Shown here: one piece after another, positions 26,907-35,263 of the stretch
Layout of the letters: the number at the start of each line of letters is the position of its first letter
How positions within the stretch are numbered: position 1 is the stretch's first letter
Notes under the pieces: model-generated
What the model saw: only the letters and a program-made list of their open reading frames with translations
Databases searched by the model: none
Told to the model about the DNA's origin: nothing
Translations under genes and position numbers: made by a program
Assembly (NCBI RefSeq): GCF_027622945.1
Contig: NZ_JAPZVQ010000022.1
Span: forward strand, 19,725-83,724
Direction: 5' to 3'
Length of the DNA stretch: 64,000 nt
Origin: Glycomyces lechevalierae
GTDB taxonomy: Bacteria > Actinomycetota > Actinomycetes > Mycobacteriales > Micromonosporaceae

Positions 26907-26913
26907 GCTTCGT

Positions 26914-28155
26914 TCACCCGGTGAAGATCGTGCGGTCGCCGCCTTCGACCGGCGCGCTTCCCTTCGGGTGCAGCGGCATCGCCGCCCGCACCTCCCACCG
27001 GCCCGATCCGTCCGGGCCCGCCGACATCTCGCCGCCCAGCAGCCGCACCCGCTCGGCGATCCCCTCCAGCCCGCGCCCGCCGCCCGTCCCGCGCGAACCC
27101 TCACCGACCGCGTTCAGCACCTGCAACTCCAAGCGCGCGTCGGCGACCCGCAGTCGCACCTCCACCGCCTCGCCCGCAGCGTGCTTGAGCGCGTTGGTCA
27201 CGCCTTCTTGGACGATCCGGTACGCCTCCCGCGACATCGCCGCAGGCACCGACTCGACCTCGCCGTCGACCAGCACCGCGAATGCGGTGCCCGCCTGCCG
27301 AACCCGGCCGCCGAGCCGCTCCAGGTCCGCGAGCGTCGGGGCCGCCGTCGCCACAGCCGGCTCCTCCCGCAGTGCCCCCAGAGCCCGGTCGAGGTCGTCC
27401 AGGGCCGACCGCGACGACTCCTCGATGGCCGACAGCGCCTCCCGCGCGGACTCCGGATCGGTCTCGAGGACCTGTCGCGCCACCGCCGCCTGGATCGTCG
27501 AGGTCGTCAGCGTGTGCCCGATGGCGTCGTGCAGCTCCCGCGCCAGGCGGTTGCGCGACGCGACCCGCAGCGCCTCCGCCTCGGCCGCCGCGAGACGCTC
27601 GGCCATCCCCGGCCCGAGCAGCCGCACCGCAAGTCGCCGCATGAGCGCCGCATACGCTGCGGCGCAATAGACCAGCACCAGCAACAGCCCCACCGCGACA
27701 CCCCAGGTCCAAGCCCCGGCCAGGCCGGGCTGGACCGTCACCGGGACGAGGATGACGACCGCATCCCCGCCGTTCAGCCAGATCACCGGCAGCGCCACCC
27801 CGACCAGCGCCACCGCCGAGACGAACATGAGCGCCGCCCCCGCGAACACCCACGCCAAGAACCAGCCCGCCGTCGAGAACCGCCGCACCGCAACGGGTTC
27901 CGGAAGGCCCGCCCCGAGCAGCCGGTTCGCCGTGCGCACCGCGAACCGCCGCGAGAAGACCGGCAGACCGGACGCCGCGATCGCAACGCATCCGGCCGCA
28001 GCGAGCACCGGCCCGGGCACCGGGCCCGGCCAGACGAGCGCGACCGCGGCCGCGACCGGCAAGCCGATCAGGGCCGCGGCCACCGCGGCCGAAAAAGCGT
28101 GCGTCCAGCCCCGCAGGGCGGCCGGATTACCGAAGGGGTGCAGGAGCTGTCGCAT
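26914..28155 (-). CDS. Sensor histidine kinase, NarL-partner (HisKA_3) type
   Basis: A 413-residue membrane kinase. Four or five helices in residues 20-190 form the sensor region; the H-box is ARELHDAIGHTLTTST near residue 220 (phospho-acceptor His), and the ATP-binding domain has EGVTNALKHA (N-box) and GGGRGLEGIAERV (G-box). ATG 28155 is chosen because the frame above it reads into the divergent gene. The matching response regulator lies at 29204 on the other strand, beyond a CPBP protease gene. Confidence 0.9.
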   Translation of the reverse strand: MRQLLHPFGNPAALRGWTHAFSAAVAAALIGLPVAAAVALVWPGPVPGPVLAAAGCVAIAASGLPVFSRRFAVRTANRLLGAGLPEPVAVRRFSTAGWFLAWVFAGAALMFVSAVALVGVALPVIWLNGGDAVVILVPVTVQPGLAGAWTWGVAVGLLLVLVYCAAAYAALMRRLAVRLLGPGMAERLAAAEAEALRVASRNRLARELHDAIGHTLTTSTIQAAVARQVLETDPESAREALSAIEESSRSALDDLDRALGALREEPAVATAAPTLADLERLGGRVRQAGTAFAVLVDGEVESVPAAMSREAYRIVQEGVTNALKHAAGEAVEVRLRVADARLELQVLNAVGEGSRGTGGGRGLEGIAERVRLLGGEMSAGPDGSGRWEVRAAMPLHPKGSAPVEGGDRTIFTG

Positions 28156-28293
28156 GCGGTCGAGTCTCGCACCCGCGGCGGCCCGGCGACTCCCTCCGAA
28201 GGGGGAGACCGGATTCCCCACCGCTCGGGAGGCACGGGCCCCGCGCCGAGGCGAACGTTGGCCCCGACATCGTTTCGAGAAAGGAACACCCCC

Positions 28294-29145
28294 GTGGAAT
28301 CCAGAACCAAAGGCGTCGTCGTCTTCATCGCGATCGCCTTCGGCACGGCCTGGGCCGGCATGTTCGGCGCTCCGCTGCTGTTCGGCCTGTCGCTGGTGAA
28401 CCCCCTCGTCCAGTTGGCGGGCATCGCGTTCACGCCCGCCATCGCCGCGTTCATCGTGCGCAAGTGGGTCACCCGGGAAGGCTTCGCCGACGCCGGCCTG
28501 CGGCCGCGCCTCCGCGAGCACTGGCGCCTCTACCTGGCCGCGTGGCTCGGCCCGCTCGCCTTCGCCGCCGCGTCTCTCGCCGTAGCGGTCGCGGTCGGCC
28601 TGTGGGACTTCGACCCCGCCGCCCTCTCGCTCCTGCCGGGCGCGTCCGTGTGGGTGACGATCGCCGCGCTCCTAGTCCTGGTGGTCGTGCTGACGCCGAT
28701 CTACTGGGGAGAGGAGTTCGGCTGGACGAGCTACCTGCGACTGCGCCTCTTCCCCGAACGCCCGCTCCTGTCCACGCTCGCCACCGGGCTCATCTGGGCG
28801 GTCTGGCACTACCCGCTCGCGTTCATGGGCTACATCGAGTTCGACAACGTCATCCTCGGCCTCGCCGTCTGGACCGTCTCGTTCATGCTCCAAGAGGTCA
28901 TCCTCACCTGGCTGCGCCTGCGCAGCGGCTCAGTGTGGACCGCCAGCCTCGCCCACGCGGGCAACAACATGGTCTTCGCCCTCCTGATCGGCACCGCGCT
29001 CGGCGACGACCACCAGATCGCCGGGACGCTGCTCGGCATCGTCCCGTGCGCCGTGATCGCGCTGTGGCTCATGCTCAGCGGACGCGTCGCGTCGGACCGG
29101 CACACCGCCGCGCCGCTCGAACGCGAGCCGGTCGCCGCGCGCTGA
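28294..29145 (+). CDS. CPBP (Abi) family intramembrane metalloprotease
   Basis: A 283-residue protein with about eight helices, GTG start preceded by GAAAGGAA. The three family motifs are GEEFGWTSYL (the double Glu; the usual Arg/Gly is replaced by Thr-Ser), WAVWHYP and LAHAGNN. Related CAAX-processing-like proteases act in bacteriocin self-immunity or protein maturation. It lies between a kinase and its likely regulator, so it may be the regulated target or part of the sensing route (inference). Confidence 0.88.
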   Translation: MESRTKGVVVFIAIAFGTAWAGMFGAPLLFGLSLVNPLVQLAGIAFTPAIAAFIVRKWVTREGFADAGLRPRLREHWRLYLAAWLGPLAFAAASLAVAVAVGLWDFDPAALSLLPGASVWVTIAALLVLVVVLTPIYWGEEFGWTSYLRLRLFPERPLLSTLATGLIWAVWHYPLAFMGYIEFDNVILGLAVWTVSFMLQEVILTWLRLRSGSVWTASLAHAGNNMVFALLIGTALGDDHQIAGTLLGIVPCAVIALWLMLSGRVASDRHTAAPLEREPVAAR

Positions 29146-29203
29146 CCGCGTTCTCACTCCCGAGAGGGAGGCCCGCGCGACGGCGGGGTGGCATCATCGA
29201 CCG

Positions 29204-29869
29204 GTGACCACCCCGCCGATCCGCGTCCTCATCGCCGACGACGACCCCTTGGTGCGCACCGGACTGCGCACCCTCCTCGCCGCCCAGCCCGGCATCGCGC
29301 CGGTCGCCGAAGCCGCCGACGGCAGCCAAGTGCTCCCGCTCGTCGAGGAGCACCGCCCCGACGTCGTCCTCATGGACGTGCGCATGCCCGACCTCGACGG
29401 CATAGCCGCGACCCGGCTCCTGCGCGAACGGCTCGCCGACCCGCCGCAGGTCCTCGTCATCACCACCTTCGAGAACGACGACTACGTCTACGACGCACTG
29501 CGCAGCGGCGCAGCCGGATTCGTGCTCAAACGGGCGGCCATCGACCAGATCGCGCTGGCGGTCAGGGTGGTCGCGCAGGGCGACGCGCTGCTGTTCCCCG
29601 AGGCGGTCCGCGCGCTGGCGGCGCCGCACGCCCCGCCGCCGGGGAACGCGCACGGCCCGGTGGCGCTGACGCGGCGCGAGGCGGAGGTGCTGCGGCTCGT
29701 GGCCGAGGGGCTGTCGAACCAGGCGATCGCGACGCGCCTGTTCCTGGGCCTGGAGACGGTGAAGACGCATGTGGGCAGCGTGCTCACGAAGCTCGGGGCG
29801 CGCAACCGCACGGAGGCGGTCATCGTCGCGTACGAGTCGGGTTTCGTGCGCCCGGGCGAGCGCCGCTAG
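29204..29869 (+). CDS. NarL/LuxR-type response regulator
   Basis: A 221-residue regulator, GTG start. The receiver domain has the acidic pair IADDDP, the phospho-acceptor Asp in VLMDVRMPD near residue 53 and the conserved Lys in VLKRAA. The C-terminal LuxR helix-turn-helix is LTRREAEVLRLVAEGLSNQA followed by KTHVGSVLTKLGARNR. Likely partner of the kinase at 26914-28155. Its stop overlaps the stop of the convergent TetR gene. Confidence 0.93.
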   Translation: MTTPPIRVLIADDDPLVRTGLRTLLAAQPGIAPVAEAADGSQVLPLVEEHRPDVVLMDVRMPDLDGIAATRLLRERLADPPQVLVITTFENDDYVYDALRSGAAGFVLKRAAIDQIALAVRVVAQGDALLFPEAVRALAAPHAPPPGNAHGPVALTRREAEVLRLVAEGLSNQAIATRLFLGLETVKTHVGSVLTKLGARNRTEAVIVAYESGFVRPGERR

Positions 29870-30633
29870 GCGGGCTTGCGGCGGCTGGCCTCCATGCGCG
29901 GGGCGAGGCCGTCGAGGAAGCGGTCCAACGCGTAGCGCATCGCGTCGTGGCCGGTGAGGTCCCAGGCCTCGGGGTCGCTGAAGCGTCCGAGGTGCCGGTA
30001 CCGGCCGGAGGCGACGGCGTGTTCGAGGTAGGGGGCCTGGGCGCGCCACCAGTCCTCTTCGGCGGTCTCGGGCCGCTCCTCGGCGCTGTCGCGGATGAGG
30101 TACTGGCGGGCGGTGCCGGTGACGATGTTCATCACGGCGGTGGTGGCGAGGTTGATCTCCTTGTCGGGCAGGTCGTGCGCGGCGAACGCGGCGAGCACGA
30201 AGTCGTAGCCCGCGAGCGAGTCCGGGCCGAGCACGGGCCGCTTCTGGTTGATCTCGAGCAGCCACGGGTGGTCGCGGTAGACCTCCCAGGTGCCTTCGGC
30301 GACGAGTTCGAGGCCGTCGCGCCAGTCGAGGGTGCCGAGGTCGGGTGCGCCGGATCCGATGCGGGAGAGGCGGTCGACCATGAGGTCGATGAGTTCGCGC
30401 TTGCCCGGGACGTACCGGTAGATCGTCATGGCGCCGACGCCGAGTTCGGCGGAGACGCTGCGCATGCCGAAGCAGCTGCCTTCGCGGTCGGCGACCGCGA
30501 TCGCCGCCTCCACGATCCGTTCGACGGTGAGCTTCGGCTTGGGCCCGGGCTTGCTGTGCTGCGGCCCGAATTCGCGCCAGAGCAGCTCGAGGCTTCGTTG
30601 GGGGTCGCCCGCCCCCGTCTGTGGTGTCGCCAT
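29866..30633 (-). CDS. TetR family transcriptional regulator of the adjacent exporter
   Basis: A 255-residue TetR/AcrR protein with a 30-residue polar N-terminal extension. The HTH is MRSVSAELGVGAMTIYRYVP near residues 58-77, followed by a large tetracycline-repressor-like ligand domain. It is divergent from a DrrAB-type exporter with an 86-base gap that holds a perfect GGGTAC-AAC-GTACCC palindrome, so it very likely represses the exporter and itself in response to a small molecule. Confidence 0.92.
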   Translation of the reverse strand: MATPQTGAGDPQRSLELLWREFGPQHSKPGPKPKLTVERIVEAAIAVADREGSCFGMRSVSAELGVGAMTIYRYVPGKRELIDLMVDRLSRIGSGAPDLGTLDWRDGLELVAEGTWEVYRDHPWLLEINQKRPVLGPDSLAGYDFVLAAFAAHDLPDKEINLATTAVMNIVTGTARQYLIRDSAEERPETAEEDWWRAQAPYLEHAVASGRYRHLGRFSDPEAWDLTGHDAMRYALDRFLDGLAPRMEASRRKPA

Positions 30634-30654
30634 AGGGGCCTCATCGTATCGCGC

Positions 30655-30700
30655 TTGCTAACCGGGTACGGTGTATGCTATTACTGGGTACAACGTACCC
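30655..30700 (+). promoter_or_regulatory. Promoter and TetR operator of the DrrAB-type exporter
   Basis: A possible -35 TTGCTA and -10 TATTAC with 18-base spacing are followed by the palindrome GGGTACAACGTACCC at 30686-30700. A further GGGTAC half-site lies at 30664-30669. The operator covers the expected transcription start. Confidence 0.6.
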
Positions 30701-30719
30701 GATTGAAGGGCGACCGTCC

Positions 30720-31664
30720 ATGGGAACCACCACCGTCGAGGCCAGCAACCTCGGCAAACGATTCAAGGGCACCGCCGCGCTCGACGGCTTCGACCTCACC
30801 GCCGAGGCCGGGACCGTCCTGGGGCTCCTCGGCCCGAACGGCGCGGGCAAGACCACCACCGTCCGCATTCTCACCACCCTGCTCGGGTTCGACACCGGGC
30901 GCGCCGCCGTCGCCGGGTTCGACGTGGCCCGCGACGCCCGCCAGGTGCGCCGCCGCATCGGCCTCACCGGCCAGCAGACCGCCGTGGACGACCTCCTCAC
31001 GGCCCGCCAGAACCTCGTCCTCTTCGGGAAGCTGTTCCGGCTCACCAAGACCCGCGCGGGCGAGCGGGCCGATGAGCTCCTCGCCCAGTTCGGCCTCGCC
31101 GACGCCGCCCACCGCCAGACCAAGGGCTTCTCCGGCGGCATGAAGCGCCGCCTCGACCTCGCCGCCAGCATGATCCTCGCCCCGCAGGTGCTCTTCCTCG
31201 ACGAGCCGACCACGGGCCTGGACCCGGCCGGGCGGCGCGAGGTCTGGGACGCCGTCGAAGGCCTCGCCGCCGACGGCACCACCGTCGTGCTCACCACCCA
31301 CTACCTCGACGAGGCCGACCGCCTCTGCGACCGCATCGCCGTGATCGACCACGGCCGCAACCTCATCGACGACACCCCCGCCGGGCTCAAGCGCCGCATG
31401 GGCGCCGACCGGCTCGAGATCGTCGCCGCCGACCCCTCCGACCTGCCTGTCCTGCAGCAGATCGTCGAAGCGGTGGCCGACGGCGAGACCGCGCTCGACG
31501 AAGGCGCCTCGAGCGTCTCGGCGCCCGTCTCGGACCCGGTCGCGGCCCTCACCGCCGCCGCGACCGCCTTGCAGGACAAGCGCCTCACGGTCGCGGACAT
31601 CGGCCTGCGCCGCCCCACCCTCGACGAGGCCTTCCTCGAACTCATCGCCAAGGAGGACCAGTGA
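30720..31664 (+). CDS. DrrA-type ABC exporter ATPase
   Basis: A 314-residue ATPase of the daunorubicin-resistance type. Walker A GPNGAGKTTT near residue 40, signature FSGGMKRRLDLA near 140, Walker B VLFLDEPTTGLDP and switch His in TTHYLDEADRL. The C-terminal 80 residues are the usual DrrA extension. ATG 30720 with GAAGGGCG upstream. It overlaps the permease gene by four bases. It should export a hydrophobic drug or lipid; the substrate is unknown. Confidence 0.93.
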   Translation: MGTTTVEASNLGKRFKGTAALDGFDLTAEAGTVLGLLGPNGAGKTTTVRILTTLLGFDTGRAAVAGFDVARDARQVRRRIGLTGQQTAVDDLLTARQNLVLFGKLFRLTKTRAGERADELLAQFGLADAAHRQTKGFSGGMKRRLDLAASMILAPQVLFLDEPTTGLDPAGRREVWDAVEGLAADGTTVVLTTHYLDEADRLCDRIAVIDHGRNLIDDTPAGLKRRMGADRLEIVAADPSDLPVLQQIVEAVADGETALDEGASSVSAPVSDPVAALTAAATALQDKRLTVADIGLRRPTLDEAFLELIAKEDQ

Positions 31665-32500
31665 CCGCCACCCTCGCCCCGCTCCCCGACGAGACCTTCA
31701 TTTCGCGTCTCAAGTGGACACTGCACGACTACCGCGCCATCGTCGGCCAGGAGTTCACCCACCTGGTGCGCCAGCCCGCGAACTTCGCCTGGGGCCTCGG
31801 CTTCCCGATCGTCATGGTGCTCCTGTTCGTGTACGTCTTCGGCTCGGCCATGGACGTCACCGGCGAGGGCGCCGGCGTCGACTACGTCGCCTACGCCATG
31901 CCCGGCATGTTCGCCATGACCATCGCCTTCGGCTTCACCAGCACCGCCTGGGCCGTCGCCGAGGCCAAGGAGAAGGGGTTCATCGACCGCGTGCGCTCGA
32001 TGCCCATGGCCTCCTCCGCGGTCGTGGTGGGGCGCAACATCGCGGACACGATGCACGCCGCCGTCGACCTGGTCGTGCTCGTCCTCATCGCCCTCGCCAT
32101 CGGCTGGCGCTCCGGCGGCACGCTCACGGAGACCTTGGGCGCCTTCGCGATCCTGCTGTGGCTGCGGTTCGCGCTCATCTGGGTGGGCGTGTGGACGGGC
32201 CTCCTGGTCAAGAGCGTCGAGCAGGCCGGGAACCTCTTCGCGATCGCGTTCCCGTTCGGCATGGTCTCCTCGGTGTTCACCCCGCCCGAGCTCATGCCCG
32301 GCTGGCTCGGCGTGATCGCCGCGTGGAACCCGGTGTCCGCCACCGCGACCGCGATCCGCGACCTCTTCGGCAACCCGAGCGCGGTCGGCGACTCCTGGCC
32401 CGAGCAGCACGCGCTCCTCGCCGCGATCGTCTGGCCCGTGGTCATCACCGCGATCTTCCTGCCGCTCGCCGTCCGCAAGTTCCAGAACCTCGGCCGGTAG
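31661..32500 (+). CDS. DrrB-type ABC-2 exporter permease
   Basis: A 279-residue permease of the ABC-2 type with six helices. The GTG start at 31661 overlaps the ATPase stop (GTGA). The motif around AEAKEKGFIDRVRSMPM is the conserved loop of DrrB-like permeases. Works with the ATPase before it and is probably controlled by the TetR protein at 29866. A terminator follows. Confidence 0.92.
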   Translation: MTATLAPLPDETFISRLKWTLHDYRAIVGQEFTHLVRQPANFAWGLGFPIVMVLLFVYVFGSAMDVTGEGAGVDYVAYAMPGMFAMTIAFGFTSTAWAVAEAKEKGFIDRVRSMPMASSAVVVGRNIADTMHAAVDLVVLVLIALAIGWRSGGTLTETLGAFAILLWLRFALIWVGVWTGLLVKSVEQAGNLFAIAFPFGMVSSVFTPPELMPGWLGVIAAWNPVSATATAIRDLFGNPSAVGDSWPEQHALLAAIVWPVVITAIFLPLAVRKFQNLGR

Positions 32501-33014
32501 CCGCGAACACCTGAGGGAAACAGGAAGGGGTCCGCGCCGTCCGGCGCGGGCCCCGTTCGCATTCCGGACTCCTCGCCGCAATCCCCGCGAAACGCGTTGG
32601 CATCGAAAATCTCGCCTGTCTCAATTTGATATCGAAGTTCACCGCGATGCGGGAGCGATTCCACCGCTGTGCGTGTTTTCTGGCTTTTGCAAGGGCGCCA
32701 AAGGGGGCCAATCCGGAACTCGGTGTTCTGTGTCGTCCGTCGCATTGCGATAGCTTGAAACGATGCGAGGCCGCGCTCTCACGCGCGGCGACCCCGCACG
32801 CACTCGCGTCCTCGCGCACCGGCATCCGGAGCGTTCTCGCTGGGAAGGCTCCTCACGGTCTGTGGTCGGAACCCGACACGCGCAGGCCCGCCTAGAAATG
32901 ACCGCGCCCCCTAGGCGTCGCCGGTCGGACGCGAACGCCCTCCCTCCAGGCGTTCGACGCCCCCTCCGGCTTTCGACGCGGCGCGTCATCCCTCGAATCG
33001 AAAGCAGCACTGAA
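32501..33014. other. Intergenic stretch, terminator and lower-GC region
   Basis: No gene. After the terminator at 32527-32554 there is a noticeably lower-GC stretch (about 32560-32660), likely promoter DNA for the binding-protein gene at 33015. Nothing else recognised. Confidence 0.4.
32527..32554 (+). terminator. Terminator of the exporter operon
   Basis: Arms GGGGTCCGCGCC (32527-32538) and GGCGCGGGCCCC (32543-32554) pair with one G-U, loop GTCC. Confidence 0.75.
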
Positions 33015-34727
33015 ATGACCAAGAGGCGACATCTCCCCGCGCTCTTCGCCACGGCAGCCCTGGCCACCGCCGCGGCCTGCACCGACGACGAGAACCCGGA
33101 CGCGGGAGGCGACGACGAGTTCCCGCGCGACGAGACCCTGTACTCGACCGGCACGGCCTGGGGCCCGCCCGGCGACTTCAACCCGATCTCGGCCGGCGGG
33201 GTCACCGGCCTCAACGGCCTCGGCTACGAGTACCTGTTCCTCTTCGACACCGTGGAGCAGCGGCTCACCCCGTGGCTTGCCGAATCCGGCGAGTGGACGG
33301 GAGAGCGCGAGTTCGAACTGCGCCTGCGCGAGGGCGTCACATGGAGCGACGGCAAGCCGTTCACCGCCGAGGACGTCGTCTTCACCTTCGAACTCGGCAA
33401 GATCGACGGCGTGCCCTACGCGAACGTGTGGGATTGGCTGGAGGAGGCCTCGATCGTCGACGAGCGCACCGTCAGGTTCCGCTTCTCCGACGCGCGCCAA
33501 CAGGAATGGGACAACTTCCTGTACACCCACGTGATCGTCCCCAAGCACGTGTTCGAGGCGTACACCGCCGACGAGCTGCTGAACGGCCCGCTCGACACGC
33601 ACCTGGTCGCCACCGGCCCCTACGCGGTCCACAGCTTCGACGACACCCGCGTCGCGTGGGTCAAGCGCGAGTCCTGGTGGGCCACCGAAGCGCTCGGTCT
33701 CGAAGTCCGCCCGAAGTACATCGTGGACCTTGTGACGCTCGGCAACGCCGACATCCTCAACATGCTCATCGAAGGCCGCCTCGACCTCGCCAACAACTTC
33801 ATGTCCGGCATCGACGACTTCCTCACCGGCGACCCCGAGCTCACCACCTACTACGACAAGCCCCCGTTCATGGCCCCGGTCAACACGGCCATGCTCATCC
33901 CGAACACGACCCGCGAACCCCTCGACGACCCCGAACTGCGCCGCGCCATGGCCTTCGCGATCAGCCCCGGCCAGATCGTGGACGCCGTCTACGGCGGCAT
34001 GGTGAGCGAAGCGCACCCGACCGGACTCCTGCCGATCTGGGAGCGCTACTACGACGAGGCGGCCGTGGACGAGTTCGGGTTCGTCTTCGAACCGTCCAGC
34101 GCGGTCGAGATCCTGGCCGCCGCCGGGTACCGGGACGAGGACGGGGACGGCTTCGTCGAGACCCACGACGGCGAGCCGTTCGAGCTGCAGCTCGTCGTCC
34201 CGGCCGGCTGGACCGACTGGGAGGCCGCCGCCCTCTCCATCGCCCGCGACCTCAGCGACGTCGGCATCAAGACCACCGCGGTCTTCCTCGACGCCGCCGA
34301 GGTCGACACGACCCGCGAGAGCGGCGACTTCGACCTGCAGATCAACAACCGCAGCGGCCTCACCAACTCGCCGTGGAGCCACTTCCGCCACCTCTTCGAG
34401 CTCCCGGTCCGCGACACCCAGCGCCTCGCGAACTTCTCCCGCTGGGAGGACGAGAACGCTTGGGAGCTCACCCAGGAGCTCGCGACCCTCGCCACCGACG
34501 ACCCCCACTACCCCGAGGTCATCGCCGAGCTCGAGCGCATCGCCATGCGCGACCTCCCCGCCATCCCCATCTGGTACAACGGCGCCTGGTCCCAGGCCTG
34601 CAACGCCGTCTGGACCGGCTGGCCGACCGGCAACGACGGCGAGGCCGGCACCTACCCCAGCTTCTGGAACGAGATGTGGGGCCTCGGGGCCGTCAAGATG
34701 CTCACCGAGATCCGAAGAGCCGAATAA
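33015..34727 (+). CDS. Family 5 (peptide/oligosaccharide) ABC substrate-binding lipoprotein, orphan
   Basis: A 570-residue extracellular solute-binding protein of the DppA/OppA class. Signal peptide ends with a weak lipobox ATAAAC (Cys22). The class motif LREGVTWSDGKPFTAEDV is near residues 103-120. The mature N-terminus (TGTAWGPPGDFNPIS) resembles members that bind cello- or other oligosaccharides rather than peptides. No permease or ATPase gene is next to it, so it must work with a transporter encoded elsewhere. A perfect hairpin follows. Confidence 0.88.
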   Translation: MTKRRHLPALFATAALATAAACTDDENPDAGGDDEFPRDETLYSTGTAWGPPGDFNPISAGGVTGLNGLGYEYLFLFDTVEQRLTPWLAESGEWTGEREFELRLREGVTWSDGKPFTAEDVVFTFELGKIDGVPYANVWDWLEEASIVDERTVRFRFSDARQQEWDNFLYTHVIVPKHVFEAYTADELLNGPLDTHLVATGPYAVHSFDDTRVAWVKRESWWATEALGLEVRPKYIVDLVTLGNADILNMLIEGRLDLANNFMSGIDDFLTGDPELTTYYDKPPFMAPVNTAMLIPNTTREPLDDPELRRAMAFAISPGQIVDAVYGGMVSEAHPTGLLPIWERYYDEAAVDEFGFVFEPSSAVEILAAAGYRDEDGDGFVETHDGEPFELQLVVPAGWTDWEAAALSIARDLSDVGIKTTAVFLDAAEVDTTRESGDFDLQINNRSGLTNSPWSHFRHLFELPVRDTQRLANFSRWEDENAWELTQELATLATDDPHYPEVIAELERIAMRDLPAIPIWYNGAWSQACNAVWTGWPTGNDGEAGTYPSFWNEMWGLGAVKMLTEIRRAE

Positions 34728-34738
34728 CGACCAGACGT

Positions 34739-34765
34739 GCCCGCGCCGCCTTGGGCGGCGCGGGC
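34739..34765 (+). terminator. Terminator after the orphan binding-protein gene
   Basis: Perfect 12-bp arms GCCCGCGCCGCC (34739-34750) and GGCGGCGCGGGC (34754-34765) with a TTG loop, 12 bases after the stop. Confidence 0.8.
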
Positions 34766-34822
34766 CGCCGGCGCGTTCGTGGAGGCGCGTTGGCTAGAGT
34801 CCGTGCCGGAAAGGGGTGGAAC

Positions 34823-35176
34823 GTGGACGGATCGACCGATGTGGACCTCGCGGCGCAGCTCCGGCCGGTGCTGGCGCTGGCGGAGGAGCAAGAGCGGCTG
34901 GGCGAGGCGCTGGACCGGATGGAGGACGCGACCGGCCCGGCGGCCCTGGAGGAGCGGGAGGCGGTCGAGGAGCGGTTCGCCTCCCTCGATGAGGAGATCT
35001 GCCGCGCCACCGCCAAGGCCCTCAAGGCGATCGGGCTCTGGCACGGAGCGGCGATGATCGACGCGGGGCTGGCGGTCCCCCACGAGGTCTGGGCCGGTCT
35101 CGTCGAGCAGTACCCGCCGTACCCGTCGGCCGTGCCCGACCTCGAACTCAGGCCGCGCCGGTCCTGGAGGGCCTAG
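34823..35176 (+). CDS. Small acidic helical protein, unknown
   Basis: A 117-residue protein, GTG start with GGAAAGGGG upstream. Mostly helical and acidic (many Glu in 25-65), with a C-terminal segment rich in Pro (QYPPYPSAVP). No known domain seen. It lies alone between two terminators. Confidence 0.6.
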   Translation: MDGSTDVDLAAQLRPVLALAEEQERLGEALDRMEDATGPAALEEREAVEERFASLDEEICRATAKALKAIGLWHGAAMIDAGLAVPHEVWAGLVEQYPPYPSAVPDLELRPRRSWRA

Positions 35177-35197
35177 CGGTCCCGCACGAACAAGGTC

Positions 35198-35231
35198 GGG
35201 CCCGCACCGCACCCGAAAGCGGTGCGGGCCC
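35198..35231. terminator. Bidirectional terminator
   Basis: Perfect 13-bp arms GGGCCCGCACCGC (35198-35210) and GCGGTGCGGGCCC (35219-35231), loop ACCCGAAA, followed on the plus strand by a T-rich run. Confidence 0.88.
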
Positions 35232-35263
35232 TGTCTTCTTCCTCCCGGCTCCGGGGGAAAGCG

